A stretch of 19,969 nucleotides of DNA from CAVPRW01 sp046727435 [NCBI: bacterium] (GTDB lineage: Bacteria > Tectomicrobia > Entotheonellia > J063). Position numbers and translations under genes: made by a program. Below, one piece after another: positions 1 to 6,293 of the stretch (positions are counted from its first letter, which is position 1; the number at the start of each line of letters is the position of its first letter). The notes below the pieces were generated by a model that saw only the letters and a program-made list of their open reading frames with translations, was not told the origin of the DNA and did not search any database. The stretch is taken from assembly GCA_046727435.1 (NCBI GenBank), contig JBKPCR010000523.1, forward strand, positions 1-19,969. Reading direction: 5' to 3'.

Positions 1-618
1 CGAGAAATAGATGGTATTTGGCCAGTCCGGCGGCTGCTCGATGACAAACCAGATGACGTCGAAGTCGTGATACTCGTATTCAATTTCAAAGTGGCCCAGG
101 CGCCGCATCGACGACGATCGTCCGTCGGCCCCCACGACGACGTCGGCTCGGATCTCAAATGGCTCCTCGCCATGGCGAAGACCACGGAGGCCGGTGATCG
201 TATCCCCCTCCTCAATGAGCTCGGTCGCCTTGGCCCCCATCCAGCACTGAAAGCTGGTGAAGGGGGCGGCCTTCTCCACCAGCGCCTGCAGAAAGATCGG
301 CTGGGGCATCCAGATGGCGTATGGATATTCGGGCACGACGGTGTTGAAGAAAAATCCGCCTGCGGTCTTGCCGTTGATTCGGATCAACCCTTCGGTGAGG
401 GTCGAATGCGGCTGCGCTAGGATATACTCGAGCAGCCCAAGCTCATCGAGCAAATGCGCTGTGCTTGGCTGCAGCACTTCGCCGCGAAACTCGCGATCAA
501 ACGTCTCGTGGGCCTCGAGGACAATGACTTCGACGCCGCGCTTGGCGAGCAAAAGACCTAGCATTAGGCCGGCCGGCCCCCCGCCCACGACACAGACGTT
601 GGTGTGGATATTCGTCAT
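1..618 (-). CDS. FAD-dependent monooxygenase, N-terminal part (runs off left edge)
   Basis: Reading the minus strand from the ATG at 618 gives 206 codons with no stop before the window ends, so only the amino-terminal half is present. The start MTNIHTNVCVVGGGPAGLML carries the Rossmann dinucleotide motif GxGxxG (Gly12, Gly14, Gly17), and Glu35 at the end of the second strand is positioned to bind the FAD ribose. An FRGEVLQPST segment (residues 44-53) and a VVGADGRSS motif (161-169) are typical of single-component flavoprotein aromatic hydroxylases (PHBH/UbiH-like class A monooxygenases). These use NAD(P)H and O2 to hydroxylate an aromatic or enol substrate. A GAGGGGGAA ribosome binding site lies just upstream. 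It is the next gene after the LDH2-family dehydrogenase on the same strand (150-bp gap) and may be co-transcribed with it. The substrate cannot be told from this fragment. Confidence 0.85.
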   Translation of the reverse strand, partial: MTNIHTNVCVVGGGPAGLMLGLLLAKRGVEVIVLEAHETFDREFRGEVLQPSTAHLLDELGLLEYILAQPHSTLTEGLIRINGKTAGGFFFNTVVPEYPYAIWMPQPIFLQALVEKAAPFTSFQCWMGAKATELIEEGDTITGLRGLRHGEEPFEIRADVVVGADGRSSSMRRLGHFEIEYEYHDFDVIWFVIEQPPDWPNTIYFS

Positions 619-768
619 CTTCCGGTTCCCCCTCTGGCGCCGTATGACTCAGCCCGTTTCGCATCTCACAGGTTTCCTGTCTAGGGCGCTCAGGTACAGG
701 ACGAAATGCACGTCACCAAGGCGACCATGAGCGGGCGCGGCGATTCAACGAGCTCCTAAGAAGTGATC

Positions 769-1803
769 TCAGGGTGTGCCAAGGGCGCGCAGTGCCTCGA
801 CGACTGCGCGGTCGAATACGAGGCCCTCGACGCGGCGACGCGCGCGCTCACGGAAGGCACGCTCCGACGGAATTCGAATCTCCTCGACCCCTGGCTGCCG
901 GGGGACGGCTTTTAGGTGGTCGACAAGTTCTGAGACCTGCCGCTTAAATTCGTCAGCCGGGATCAACAGGCCAGGGTCGAAAGCGACGAATAGAAACCCA
1001 TAATCCTGCACCTGGCCGCGGGCCAGCGCTGCGCCGGCAAGGAGGCCCATGGCCTGCACCACAAATGACAGCCCATAGCCCTTATGGCCACCGAAAGGGA
1101 GGACACCGCCGAGCAGCGCTGCTCGGGCATCACGCGTCGGTTGGCCTTCCTGGTCGAGCCCCACCCCCGCGGGCAGCGGCACGCCGAGCTCGGCATGCAG
1201 CAGCACCTCCCCCCACTGCAGTGCGGCTGTACCCATGTCGAAAATCACTGGCCCTTCAGCGGACGGGAAGCCAAAGCAGAGCGGGTTGGTCCCCAGCGCC
1301 GGTCGTGTCCCCCCTGAGGGGACCACGTGCGGCTGACCGCTGGCCAGGTGAATGCCGACTAACCCGGCTTTGACGATCATCTCCATATAGTAGGCGTTGC
1401 GCCCACTGTAGTAACTGTTATATACCCCTACGATAGCGAACTGACGGGCCCGGGCCTTGTCGATCGCGAGCTGCGCGGCCCGATACACGGCGACGTAGCC
1501 GACGTGGTTGCCGCCATCGAGCAGGGCCGACACCGGCGTGTCGTGGACTACCTGTACCGGTTGGCGTGATTGGCTGGTCTTGACATCCCGGGCGATGGCA
1601 AGAATCCGCGGCAGACTGGCAAAGGGATAGCCGCACAAGGCGTTATCGATCAATTGGTCGACAATGACGCACACCTCGTCGTTGGTAAAGCCTAGACGGT
1701 GCAATGCCTGTCCGCCAAGCGTCGTCGCCTCTGTGACACTCAGGCGGATGGTGTCAGGCGTATCCTGGTCAAGCAACTCACCGGTGGTGGTTGATGTTGA
1801 CAT
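769..1803 (-). CDS. Ldh (malate/L-lactate/ureidoglycolate dehydrogenase, LDH2) family protein with altered active site
   Basis: The 344-residue length and several segments identify the LDH2/MDH2 family, NAD(P)-dependent oxidoreductases acting on 2-hydroxy acids or imines: GTNPLCFGFPS (171-181), FDMGTAALQWGEV (188-200, family consensus DMATS...GK) and PFGGHKGYGL (236-245). The family's catalytic SHGxxR motif aligns with Phe61-Ala62-Ser63-x-x-Arg66, so the serine and histidine are missing while the arginine remains. The second conserved histidine (NS-x-H-x-G) aligns with Tyr132 in NSYYSG (129-134). It is therefore a divergent or non-canonical member. The ATG at 1803 has GAGGAA nine bases upstream, and a sigma70-like promoter lies at 1846-1874. 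It is divergent from the SDR/aldolase operon. Functions known in the family include malate, ureidoglycolate and (R)-sulfolactate (ComC) dehydrogenases; the actual substrate is unknown. Confidence 0.88.
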   Translation of the reverse strand: MSTSTTTGELLDQDTPDTIRLSVTEATTLGGQALHRLGFTNDEVCVIVDQLIDNALCGYPFASLPRILAIARDVKTSQSRQPVQVVHDTPVSALLDGGNHVGYVAVYRAAQLAIDKARARQFAIVGVYNSYYSGRNAYYMEMIVKAGLVGIHLASGQPHVVPSGGTRPALGTNPLCFGFPSAEGPVIFDMGTAALQWGEVLLHAELGVPLPAGVGLDQEGQPTRDARAALLGGVLPFGGHKGYGLSFVVQAMGLLAGAALARGQVQDYGFLFVAFDPGLLIPADEFKRQVSELVDHLKAVPRQPGVEEIRIPSERAFRERARRRVEGLVFDRAVVEALRALGTP

Positions 1804-1845
1804 CTAGATCGATTCCTCAATGGCCTGGGCGTGAATTGTTCCTGC

Positions 1846-1874
1846 ACCATACTCTATCCTGATATACCTGTCCA
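1846..1874 (-). promoter_or_regulatory. Sigma70-like promoter for the LDH2-family gene
   Basis: On the minus strand, -35 TGGACA (1874-1869) is separated by 17 bp from -10 TATGGT (1851-1846). It lies 43 bp upstream of the ATG at 1803. The flanks (GC before the -35, GG after it, G after the -10) are shared with the promoter at 5852-5881. Assigned by sequence only; no expression evidence is available. Confidence 0.55.
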
Positions 1875-1931
1875 GCGTCGGCCGAGTAGGCCGTATTGTG
1901 GTGATGATTCTGCGGACTGGGCGTGGAGGTG

Positions 1932-1940
1932 TGATATAAT
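1932..1940 (+). promoter_or_regulatory. Extended -10 element upstream of the SDR/aldolase operon
   Basis: TGATATAAT contains a consensus -10 hexamer TATAAT (1935-1940) with an upstream TG, the extended -10 arrangement. The -35 region is poor (CGGACT at 16-bp spacing at best), as is usual for extended -10 promoters. It lies about 60 bp before the SDR start codon at 2000. Confidence 0.5.
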
Positions 1941-1999
1941 CGTGCGCCAAATCTTACAGCTCGAAAACTTGTGTCGCAATCACGTGAGGAGATATTGCG

Positions 2000-2749
2000 A
2001 TGGGGAAGCTCGATGGTAAAGTCGCGCTAGTCACCGGCTCAGGTCGAAATATCGGCCGAGCCACCGTTCTGAAGTTGGCCGCCGAAGGGGCGCATGTGGT
2101 GGTCAACTCCCGTAGCAACCAGGCGGAGGCCGATGCGGTGGCACGCGAAGCCCAAGCGTATGGCGTCAAGGCGCTGTCGATCTTGGCAGACGTAGGCAAG
2201 AAGGATCAGATCGACAGTATGATATCGAAGGCCATGTCTGAATTTGGCAAGATCGACATCCTCATCAATAATGCGGCGATCCGCCCCCATAAGCCATTTA
2301 CGGAGCTGACGGTCGAAGATTGGGAGAGAGTTCGTGCCGTGGTGCTGGATGGAGCGCTCTACGCCAGTATGGCCGTGATCAACAGCATGGTCACCAACCA
2401 CTATGGGCGCATTTTGTTCTTCACGGGCGAAGGCGCTTTTTCCGGTGGTTCTGGGCGGGCCCACGTCTCGGCGGCCAAAATGGGCCTGGTGGGGTTGGCC
2501 CGGAGTTTAGCTTCCGAGTTCGCCGCCCACAATATTCGGGTCAACGTGGTCTGCCCCGGCAGTATCGACACCTCGCGCGCCAATCCCGAATGGTATCAGG
2601 GACGGGTGCCGAGTGCCGGCGGGATTCCCTTGGGGCGGCAGGGGATGCCAGAGGAAATCGCCGCCACCGCCCTGTTCCTGGTCACCGACGATAGCGGGTT
2701 TATCACCGGTCAAACCATTCATGCCAACGGCGGAGTCGCCTTCTTTTGA
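2000..2749 (+). CDS. SDR-family protein (FabG-like fold) lacking the catalytic Tyr, Ser and Asn
   Basis: A 249-residue classical short-chain dehydrogenase/reductase fold. The cofactor motif is TGSGRNIG (12-19, consensus TGxxxGIG). NNAA (90-93) and the CPGSIDT segment (185-191) follow, and the carboxy end GFITGQTIHANGG is typical of FabG-like enzymes. The catalytic tetrad Asn-Ser-Tyr-Lys is largely replaced. Lys160 is kept, but the tyrosine four residues before it is Val156 (HVSAAK, consensus YxxxK), the serine position reads FFTGEG (about Thr142), and the asparagine of the VNLxG motif is Val115. Such a protein may bind NAD(P)(H) without ordinary ketoreduction, or may use other residues. The ATG at 2000 has AGGAGA seven bases upstream. 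It is the first gene of an operon with the aldolase, 15 bp downstream. Confidence 0.9.
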   Translation: MGKLDGKVALVTGSGRNIGRATVLKLAAEGAHVVVNSRSNQAEADAVAREAQAYGVKALSILADVGKKDQIDSMISKAMSEFGKIDILINNAAIRPHKPFTELTVEDWERVRAVVLDGALYASMAVINSMVTNHYGRILFFTGEGAFSGGSGRAHVSAAKMGLVGLARSLASEFAAHNIRVNVVCPGSIDTSRANPEWYQGRVPSAGGIPLGRQGMPEEIAATALFLVTDDSGFITGQTIHANGGVAFF

Positions 2750-2764
2750 GGTCACCGGAGCGCT

Positions 2765-3532
2765 ATGCGGACTAATACGACAAAGGCCAAACTAGCCGAG
2801 GGCAAAGTTGTGTTCGGCGCGATCATCAGCCGTTTTGCGCCAGACCAGGTGGAGCTGTTCGGCGCCATCGGCTACGATTTTGTGATGATCGACTGTGAGC
2901 ATGGTCCGATGAGCTTGGACGAGGTCGAACACATGGTGCGTGCCGCCGAGGTGTTTGGCATCACTCCGATCACGCGCATCCCCAACCATGCGGACTCCAC
3001 CATTTTGCAGTTTCTGGATCGGGGCGTACAGGGCATCATTGTGCCCCATGTCAATACTCAGGAGGCAGCTGAGGGGGTGGCGCGCGCGGCTCGATACCAT
3101 CCCGAGGGCCACCGAGGTATGGGCAGTGGGCGGGCTCATGACTACGGGATTAGCGTGTCACGGGACGAATCGACGCGCTGGATTAACGCCAATGTGCTGG
3201 TCATCCCCATGATCGAAGAGACCGAGGCCGTGGATAACCTGGACGCGATTCTGAAGGTGCCTGGTGTCGACGTGCTCCACGTTGCCGCTAGCGACCTGAG
3301 CCAGAGTATGGGTTTTCCTGGGGCGGCGGCCGTGAGGCAAGTGATGCGGCAGGTGATTCCCAAGATCAGAGCTGGTGGTAAACTGGTCGGGGTAGGCGGC
3401 AATTCCCCAGCCGATGCCGCCGGCGTCGCCGAGTTTATCAAGGTGGGAGCCAATTTTGTGACGATTTCGGCGTTGGGGCTGCTACGCCTTGGGGCCGAAG
3501 ACTTCCGCCAGCGCGTGCAGGCAGCGCTGTGA
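2765..3532 (+). CDS. HpcH/HpaI-family aldolase (class II, pyruvate-type)
   Basis: A 255-residue protein of the HpcH/HpaI aldolase/citrate-lyase superfamily. Family members use a divalent metal to cleave or form 4-hydroxy-2-oxo acids, giving pyruvate plus an aldehyde. Visible motifs are MIDCEHGP with the catalytic His46, the substrate arginine in TRIP (Arg71), GVQGIIVPHV (87-96), the GSGRAHDYG loop (120-128), and metal ligands Glu151 (IPMIEETEA) and Asp177 (ASDLSQSMG). The usual G-P-x-D-L-S segment reads A-A-S-D-L-S, a small departure next to the metal ligand. A CGGAG ribosome binding site sits in the 15-bp gap after the SDR gene, so the two are probably co-transcribed. The operon suggests side-chain processing of a hydroxylated oxo acid. 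The exact substrate (for example a 2-keto-3-deoxy acid or 4-hydroxy-2-oxo acid) is not determinable. Confidence 0.92.
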   Translation: MRTNTTKAKLAEGKVVFGAIISRFAPDQVELFGAIGYDFVMIDCEHGPMSLDEVEHMVRAAEVFGITPITRIPNHADSTILQFLDRGVQGIIVPHVNTQEAAEGVARAARYHPEGHRGMGSGRAHDYGISVSRDESTRWINANVLVIPMIEETEAVDNLDAILKVPGVDVLHVAASDLSQSMGFPGAAAVRQVMRQVIPKIRAGGKLVGVGGNSPADAAGVAEFIKVGANFVTISALGLLRLGAEDFRQRVQAAL

Positions 3533-3597
3533 CCGCAATCAAGCAGTATGGACGAAGGACACAGGATGGCGCTGGGCTGCGCCTTTAGATGAGCTAT

Positions 3598-3644
3598 CCC
3601 CCCACCCAGCCCTCCCCCTCGATGGGGGAGAGTTCGGGAGGAGA
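3598..3644. repeat. REP-like dispersed repeat with hairpin, copy 1
   Basis: A C-rich tract (CCCCCCACCCAGCC) is followed by a perfect 7-bp stem, CTCCCCC (3612-3618) and GGGGGAG (3624-3630), with a 5-base loop. The same layout occurs in the opposite orientation at 16929-16972. This arrangement (CCCTCACCC..CCCTCTCCC..GGGAGAGGG) is common as an extragenic palindromic repeat in bacteria. It lies just after the aldolase stop and could also act as a 3' hairpin for that operon. Confidence 0.55.
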
Positions 3645-3784
3645 TGAAATTCTGGTACTCAGACCAGGGCATGACCTCGTGATTCGCTGTCACGCATGGC
3701 TTGCTGGCCTACTGAAGTATTATGCTATCGAGGTCGCCTGCATGGTTTGACCTGATGGCCCAGGGTCGCCACAGGAGGATGCTT

Positions 3785-4558
3785 GTGCCCCCTCCGTTCC
3801 CCGGTATGGACCCATATTTGGAACATCCCGCGCTTTGGCCGGGGGTGCATAACGGGCTCATTGCCGCGTTGCAACTCTCCCTGGCCCCCCAACTCCGGCC
3901 GCGGTACTACGTCGCCATTGAAGAGCGGCTGTATATCACCGAGCCGGATCAGAGAGTGTTTGTTGGGCGCCCGGATCTCGCGGTCATCGGTCAGCCAGCA
4001 GCCGAGATCGTGCTGAAGCCGACCCCCTCTGCGTCCTCTGTGTTGACAGTGCAGGTTCCCGTGCCCGATGAAGTGCGGGAGACCTATCTAGAGGTGCGGG
4101 AAACGCGCACAGACTATGTATTGACGGTATTGGAGCTCCTCTCTCCGACCAGCAAGCGTCCAGGGCGTGGTCGACGATTATATGAGGACAAGCGTATGGA
4201 GGTGCTGGCGAGCAGGACCCACCTGGTCGAGATCGACCTCCTTCGGGCGGGGGAGCCCATGCCGATTATGGGCGATGGTAGAGCCAGCGCTTACCGCACG
4301 TTAGTGAGCCGGGGGGACTGTAGGCCCAACGCCACCCTCTATGCCTTTGGAGTCCGCCAGCCTATTCCCCCCTTCTCTCTGCCACTGAAGCCAACCGACC
4401 AGGAGCCCACCATCGACCTTGGTCAGATCCTTCACGACCTCTATGACCGGGCGAGTTACGACTTGCGCCTGGACTATAAGGGCGACCCTGATCCGCCTCT
4501 GCCGCCGGTCGAGGCGGTCTGGGCGGACGAGTTGCTACGTCAGAAAGGCCTGCGCTAG
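3785..4558 (+). CDS. DUF4058 family protein
   Basis: The start is placed at GTG 3785, giving 257 residues beginning MPPPFPGMDPYLEHP. An AGGAGG at 3773-3778 sits six bases before this GTG, whereas it directly abuts the ATG at 3779 and would be too close for it; family members usually begin with an (M)xxPFPGMDPYLE sequence. The opening motif, the WPGVHNGL segment, YYVAIEERLYI, the (V)GRPDLAVI region and YLEVRE...VLELLSPTSK are the hallmarks of DUF4058. The VLELLSPxSK-like stretch with its conserved acidic and lysine residues is reminiscent of restriction-endonuclease-like (PD-(D/E)XK) cores such as Uma2 proteins; that comparison is inference. No signal peptide or membrane segment is seen. The function is unknown. 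It stands alone between a repeat and a terminator. Confidence 0.9.
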   Translation: MPPPFPGMDPYLEHPALWPGVHNGLIAALQLSLAPQLRPRYYVAIEERLYITEPDQRVFVGRPDLAVIGQPAAEIVLKPTPSASSVLTVQVPVPDEVRETYLEVRETRTDYVLTVLELLSPTSKRPGRGRRLYEDKRMEVLASRTHLVEIDLLRAGEPMPIMGDGRASAYRTLVSRGDCRPNATLYAFGVRQPIPPFSLPLKPTDQEPTIDLGQILHDLYDRASYDLRLDYKGDPDPPLPPVEAVWADELLRQKGLR

Positions 4559-4590
4559 GCGAACAGGATTGTGTATTAGTAGCAGGGAGC

Positions 4591-4616
4591 CACTCGTCAA
4601 GCCGGCCGAGTGTTTT
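4591..4616 (+). terminator. Probable intrinsic terminator after DUF4058 gene
   Basis: Stem CACTCG (4591-4596) pairs with CGAGTG (4607-4612) across a 10-base GC-rich loop, followed directly by TTTT. It starts 33 bases after the DUF4058 stop codon and lies between convergent genes. The T-tract is short, so efficiency is uncertain. Confidence 0.5.
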
Positions 4617-4670
4617 GACCTTGTGACACCTGCTCAGTCGACCACCGTTCCCTGGGTGTTCACGAGGATC

Positions 4671-5717
4671 CTATGCGCCTGGACCGCGCTCCATGGAGTA
4701 TGGTTGCCAGCGCATCAGCTCACTCCTCTCCAAGACCGACGGGTTCACACAGCTCCTGGGCCAACGGCCGCTCAGCACCAGCGCGATTTCTTGCCCTACC
4801 CGTCGCTTCCGCACCGGATCAAAGCGGGCCGAGGCTGAGGCCACGTGCGGCGTCAGGATGACGTTGCCCATCTTCAGCAGGGGATTGGTCAATGACGGAG
4901 GCTCCTGCTCGAGTACATCTAGCCCGGCGCCAGCGATCCAGCCTTCCTGCAGGGCTTTGATGAGCGCCTCTTCGTCCGTCGTGGGGCCGCGTCCAGTGCT
5001 GATGAACAGCGCCTCCGGTCTCATCTGCCGAAAGTGGTGTTCCGTCAGCAGATGATGGGCATCTGGAGTCGCCGGGGCATGCATCGAGACGATGTCGGAG
5101 CGCTGCAGCAGTTCGGTCAGGTCCACCGGCTCCACGCCATATTGACTCACGACCAACTCCTCGACGTAGGGGTCGTAGGCCAGCATGTGCAGGCCGAAAG
5201 CACGCGCACGAATAGCCACGGCTCTGGCCACATGTCCGAACGCGATGAATCCCAACGTTTGGCCCATAAGTCGAGGGAACTGGGACAGCATTGGCCGCCC
5301 CTCGGCCCACCGCCCATTTCTGACCAGCCTATCCATGACGACCAGCCGGCGATAGGTAGCCAAGATCAGCATCATGGTGTGGTCGGCGACTTCCTCGATG
5401 AACGTGTCGGGCACATTGGTGACCGGGATGCCACGCGCCGTGGCCGCTGCGATGTCGACGGAGTCGACGCCCACCGTACCAAGCGCGATGATTTTGCAGC
5501 GCTCGAGGCCATCGATCATACGCTTAGTGATGAGCCGTCCCTTGGCGTACAGGGCGTCGGCGTCACGGGCCGCTCTGGCAAACTCCTCCTCCGTCCCATC
5601 TGGGATCTCGATAATCTCCGCGTCAAGCGAGCCCAGTCCTTCCATTTCCAACTTATAGCCGACGCCCGCCACCGAGAAACTCGCCCCAGCTGGCGTGGCG
5701 ATCTTGAATTTTGCCAT
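4671..5717 (-). CDS. D-isomer-specific 2-hydroxyacid dehydrogenase
   Basis: A 348-residue NAD(P)-dependent dehydrogenase of the D-2-hydroxyacid (formate/glycerate dehydrogenase-like) family, which interconverts 2-oxo acids and 2-hydroxy acids in the cytoplasm. The catalytic set is present: Arg243 in STGRG, Glu272 in EQEPP and His291 in LTPHVA. The substrate-loop motif GTVGVDSVD (80-88) is also seen. The nucleotide-binding turn reads LGFIAFGHVAR (155-165), so the usual GxGxxG is AxGxxA, an uncommon variant. The family includes (S)-sulfolactate dehydrogenase (SlcC), phosphoglycerate and glyoxylate/hydroxypyruvate reductases; the sequence alone does not choose among them. The ATG at 5717 has a strong AGGAGGAG ribosome binding site. 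Its promoter at 5852-5881 matches that of the LDH2-family gene, suggesting joint expression. It is convergent with the DUF4058 gene. Confidence 0.93.
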   Translation of the reverse strand: MAKFKIATPAGASFSVAGVGYKLEMEGLGSLDAEIIEIPDGTEEEFARAARDADALYAKGRLITKRMIDGLERCKIIALGTVGVDSVDIAAATARGIPVTNVPDTFIEEVADHTMMLILATYRRLVVMDRLVRNGRWAEGRPMLSQFPRLMGQTLGFIAFGHVARAVAIRARAFGLHMLAYDPYVEELVVSQYGVEPVDLTELLQRSDIVSMHAPATPDAHHLLTEHHFRQMRPEALFISTGRGPTTDEEALIKALQEGWIAGAGLDVLEQEPPSLTNPLLKMGNVILTPHVASASARFDPVRKRRVGQEIALVLSGRWPRSCVNPSVLERSELMRWQPYSMERGPGA

Positions 5718-5834
5718 GTGACTCCTCCTCTCGTGACGTGCGATGCGATATTCTTTGCGGCAGCCGCGCTCGCACCTGTGAGCCTAAATGGTTCTGGTTG
5801 TTTCACGCAGTAGGATTCCGTGGTTGAATATTCG

Positions 5835-5862
5835 ACCCCAAAATTTCCCCCACCATACCCCA
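5835..5862 (-). promoter_or_regulatory. TGGGG-box element (possible operator) at the dehydrogenase promoter
   Basis: On the minus strand three TGGGG boxes occur at 5862-5858, 5852-5848 and 5840-5836. The last two form TGGGGGAAATTTTGGGGT, with the second box 12 bases after the first. This matches TGGGGAAACTTCTGGGGT at 14636-14619 in 15 of 18 positions. It overlaps the -10 region, where a repressor or activator could act. The functional role is inference. Confidence 0.4.
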
Positions 5863-5881
5863 TTAAGATGCATCCTGTCCA
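5852..5881 (-). promoter_or_regulatory. Sigma70-like promoter for the D-2-hydroxyacid dehydrogenase gene
   Basis: On the minus strand, -35 TGGACA (5881-5876) is separated by 18 bp from -10 TATGGT (5857-5852). The hexamers and immediate flanks are identical to those of the promoter at 1846-1874 upstream of the LDH2-family gene. The transcript would carry a leader of about 130 bases before the ATG at 5717. Confidence 0.55.
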
Positions 5882-6293
5882 GCATTAGAAGCGACCGTGG
5901 TGCGGTTGTTGATCGTGGATTTCCCTAGTGGGCGCTATCTTCCGCTGGGGTGCTCGCGTGGCCCCTCGCCCATGCTTAAAGTTCATACACCCCAGAAGCT
6001 CATGACCTTGCCGTTGGAGGCGTCCCATGGCTCAGAAGCGTCACTGTAGAAGTGCCCCCGACCTGGCAGTTCGAATAGCGGCTTGGTTGGAGGCGTAGGG
6101 AAATCTCTCCATTCAGCACCCGAGTGGATTGATATCTTCCGTCTACAAGTCAAACCATGCAGCTGCTTATAGAGCAGGTTCCGCGTCAAGCAGTGCAGAT
6201 ATTTGATCATGGCTATGATGGATTCGCCACTGGTGGTATCCTGTTGAGGGATATTATCGTTGGGGATGAGAGTGAGGTGGAAGGAGGAGCGCC

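Larger units (their letters stand above)
5718..6293. other. Divergent intergenic region without a supported gene
   Basis: This 576-bp gap separates the minus-strand D-2-hydroxyacid dehydrogenase from the plus-strand LLM oxidoreductase. It holds the minus-strand promoter (5852-5881), a TGGGG-box element overlapping and following it (5835-5862), and a further CTTCTGGGGT element at 5985-6000. The plus-strand LLM gene has a TATTAT hexamer about 45 bp before its start but no convincing -35. A 75-codon minus-strand reading frame (5983-6210) has no ribosome binding site and is not called. Confidence 0.6.

Noticed and set aside
67-730. Two plus-strand open frames (67-420 and 257-730)
   Set aside because: They lie antisense to the FAD-monooxygenase gene, which has clear family motifs on the minus strand; the plus-strand products look like low-complexity Arg/Ser/Pro shadows.
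5983-6210. 75-codon minus-strand frame in the gap between dehydrogenase and LLM genes
   Set aside because: No ribosome binding site, no recognisable family, and it covers the CTTCTGGGGT element; not supported as a gene, though it is not antisense to another gene.
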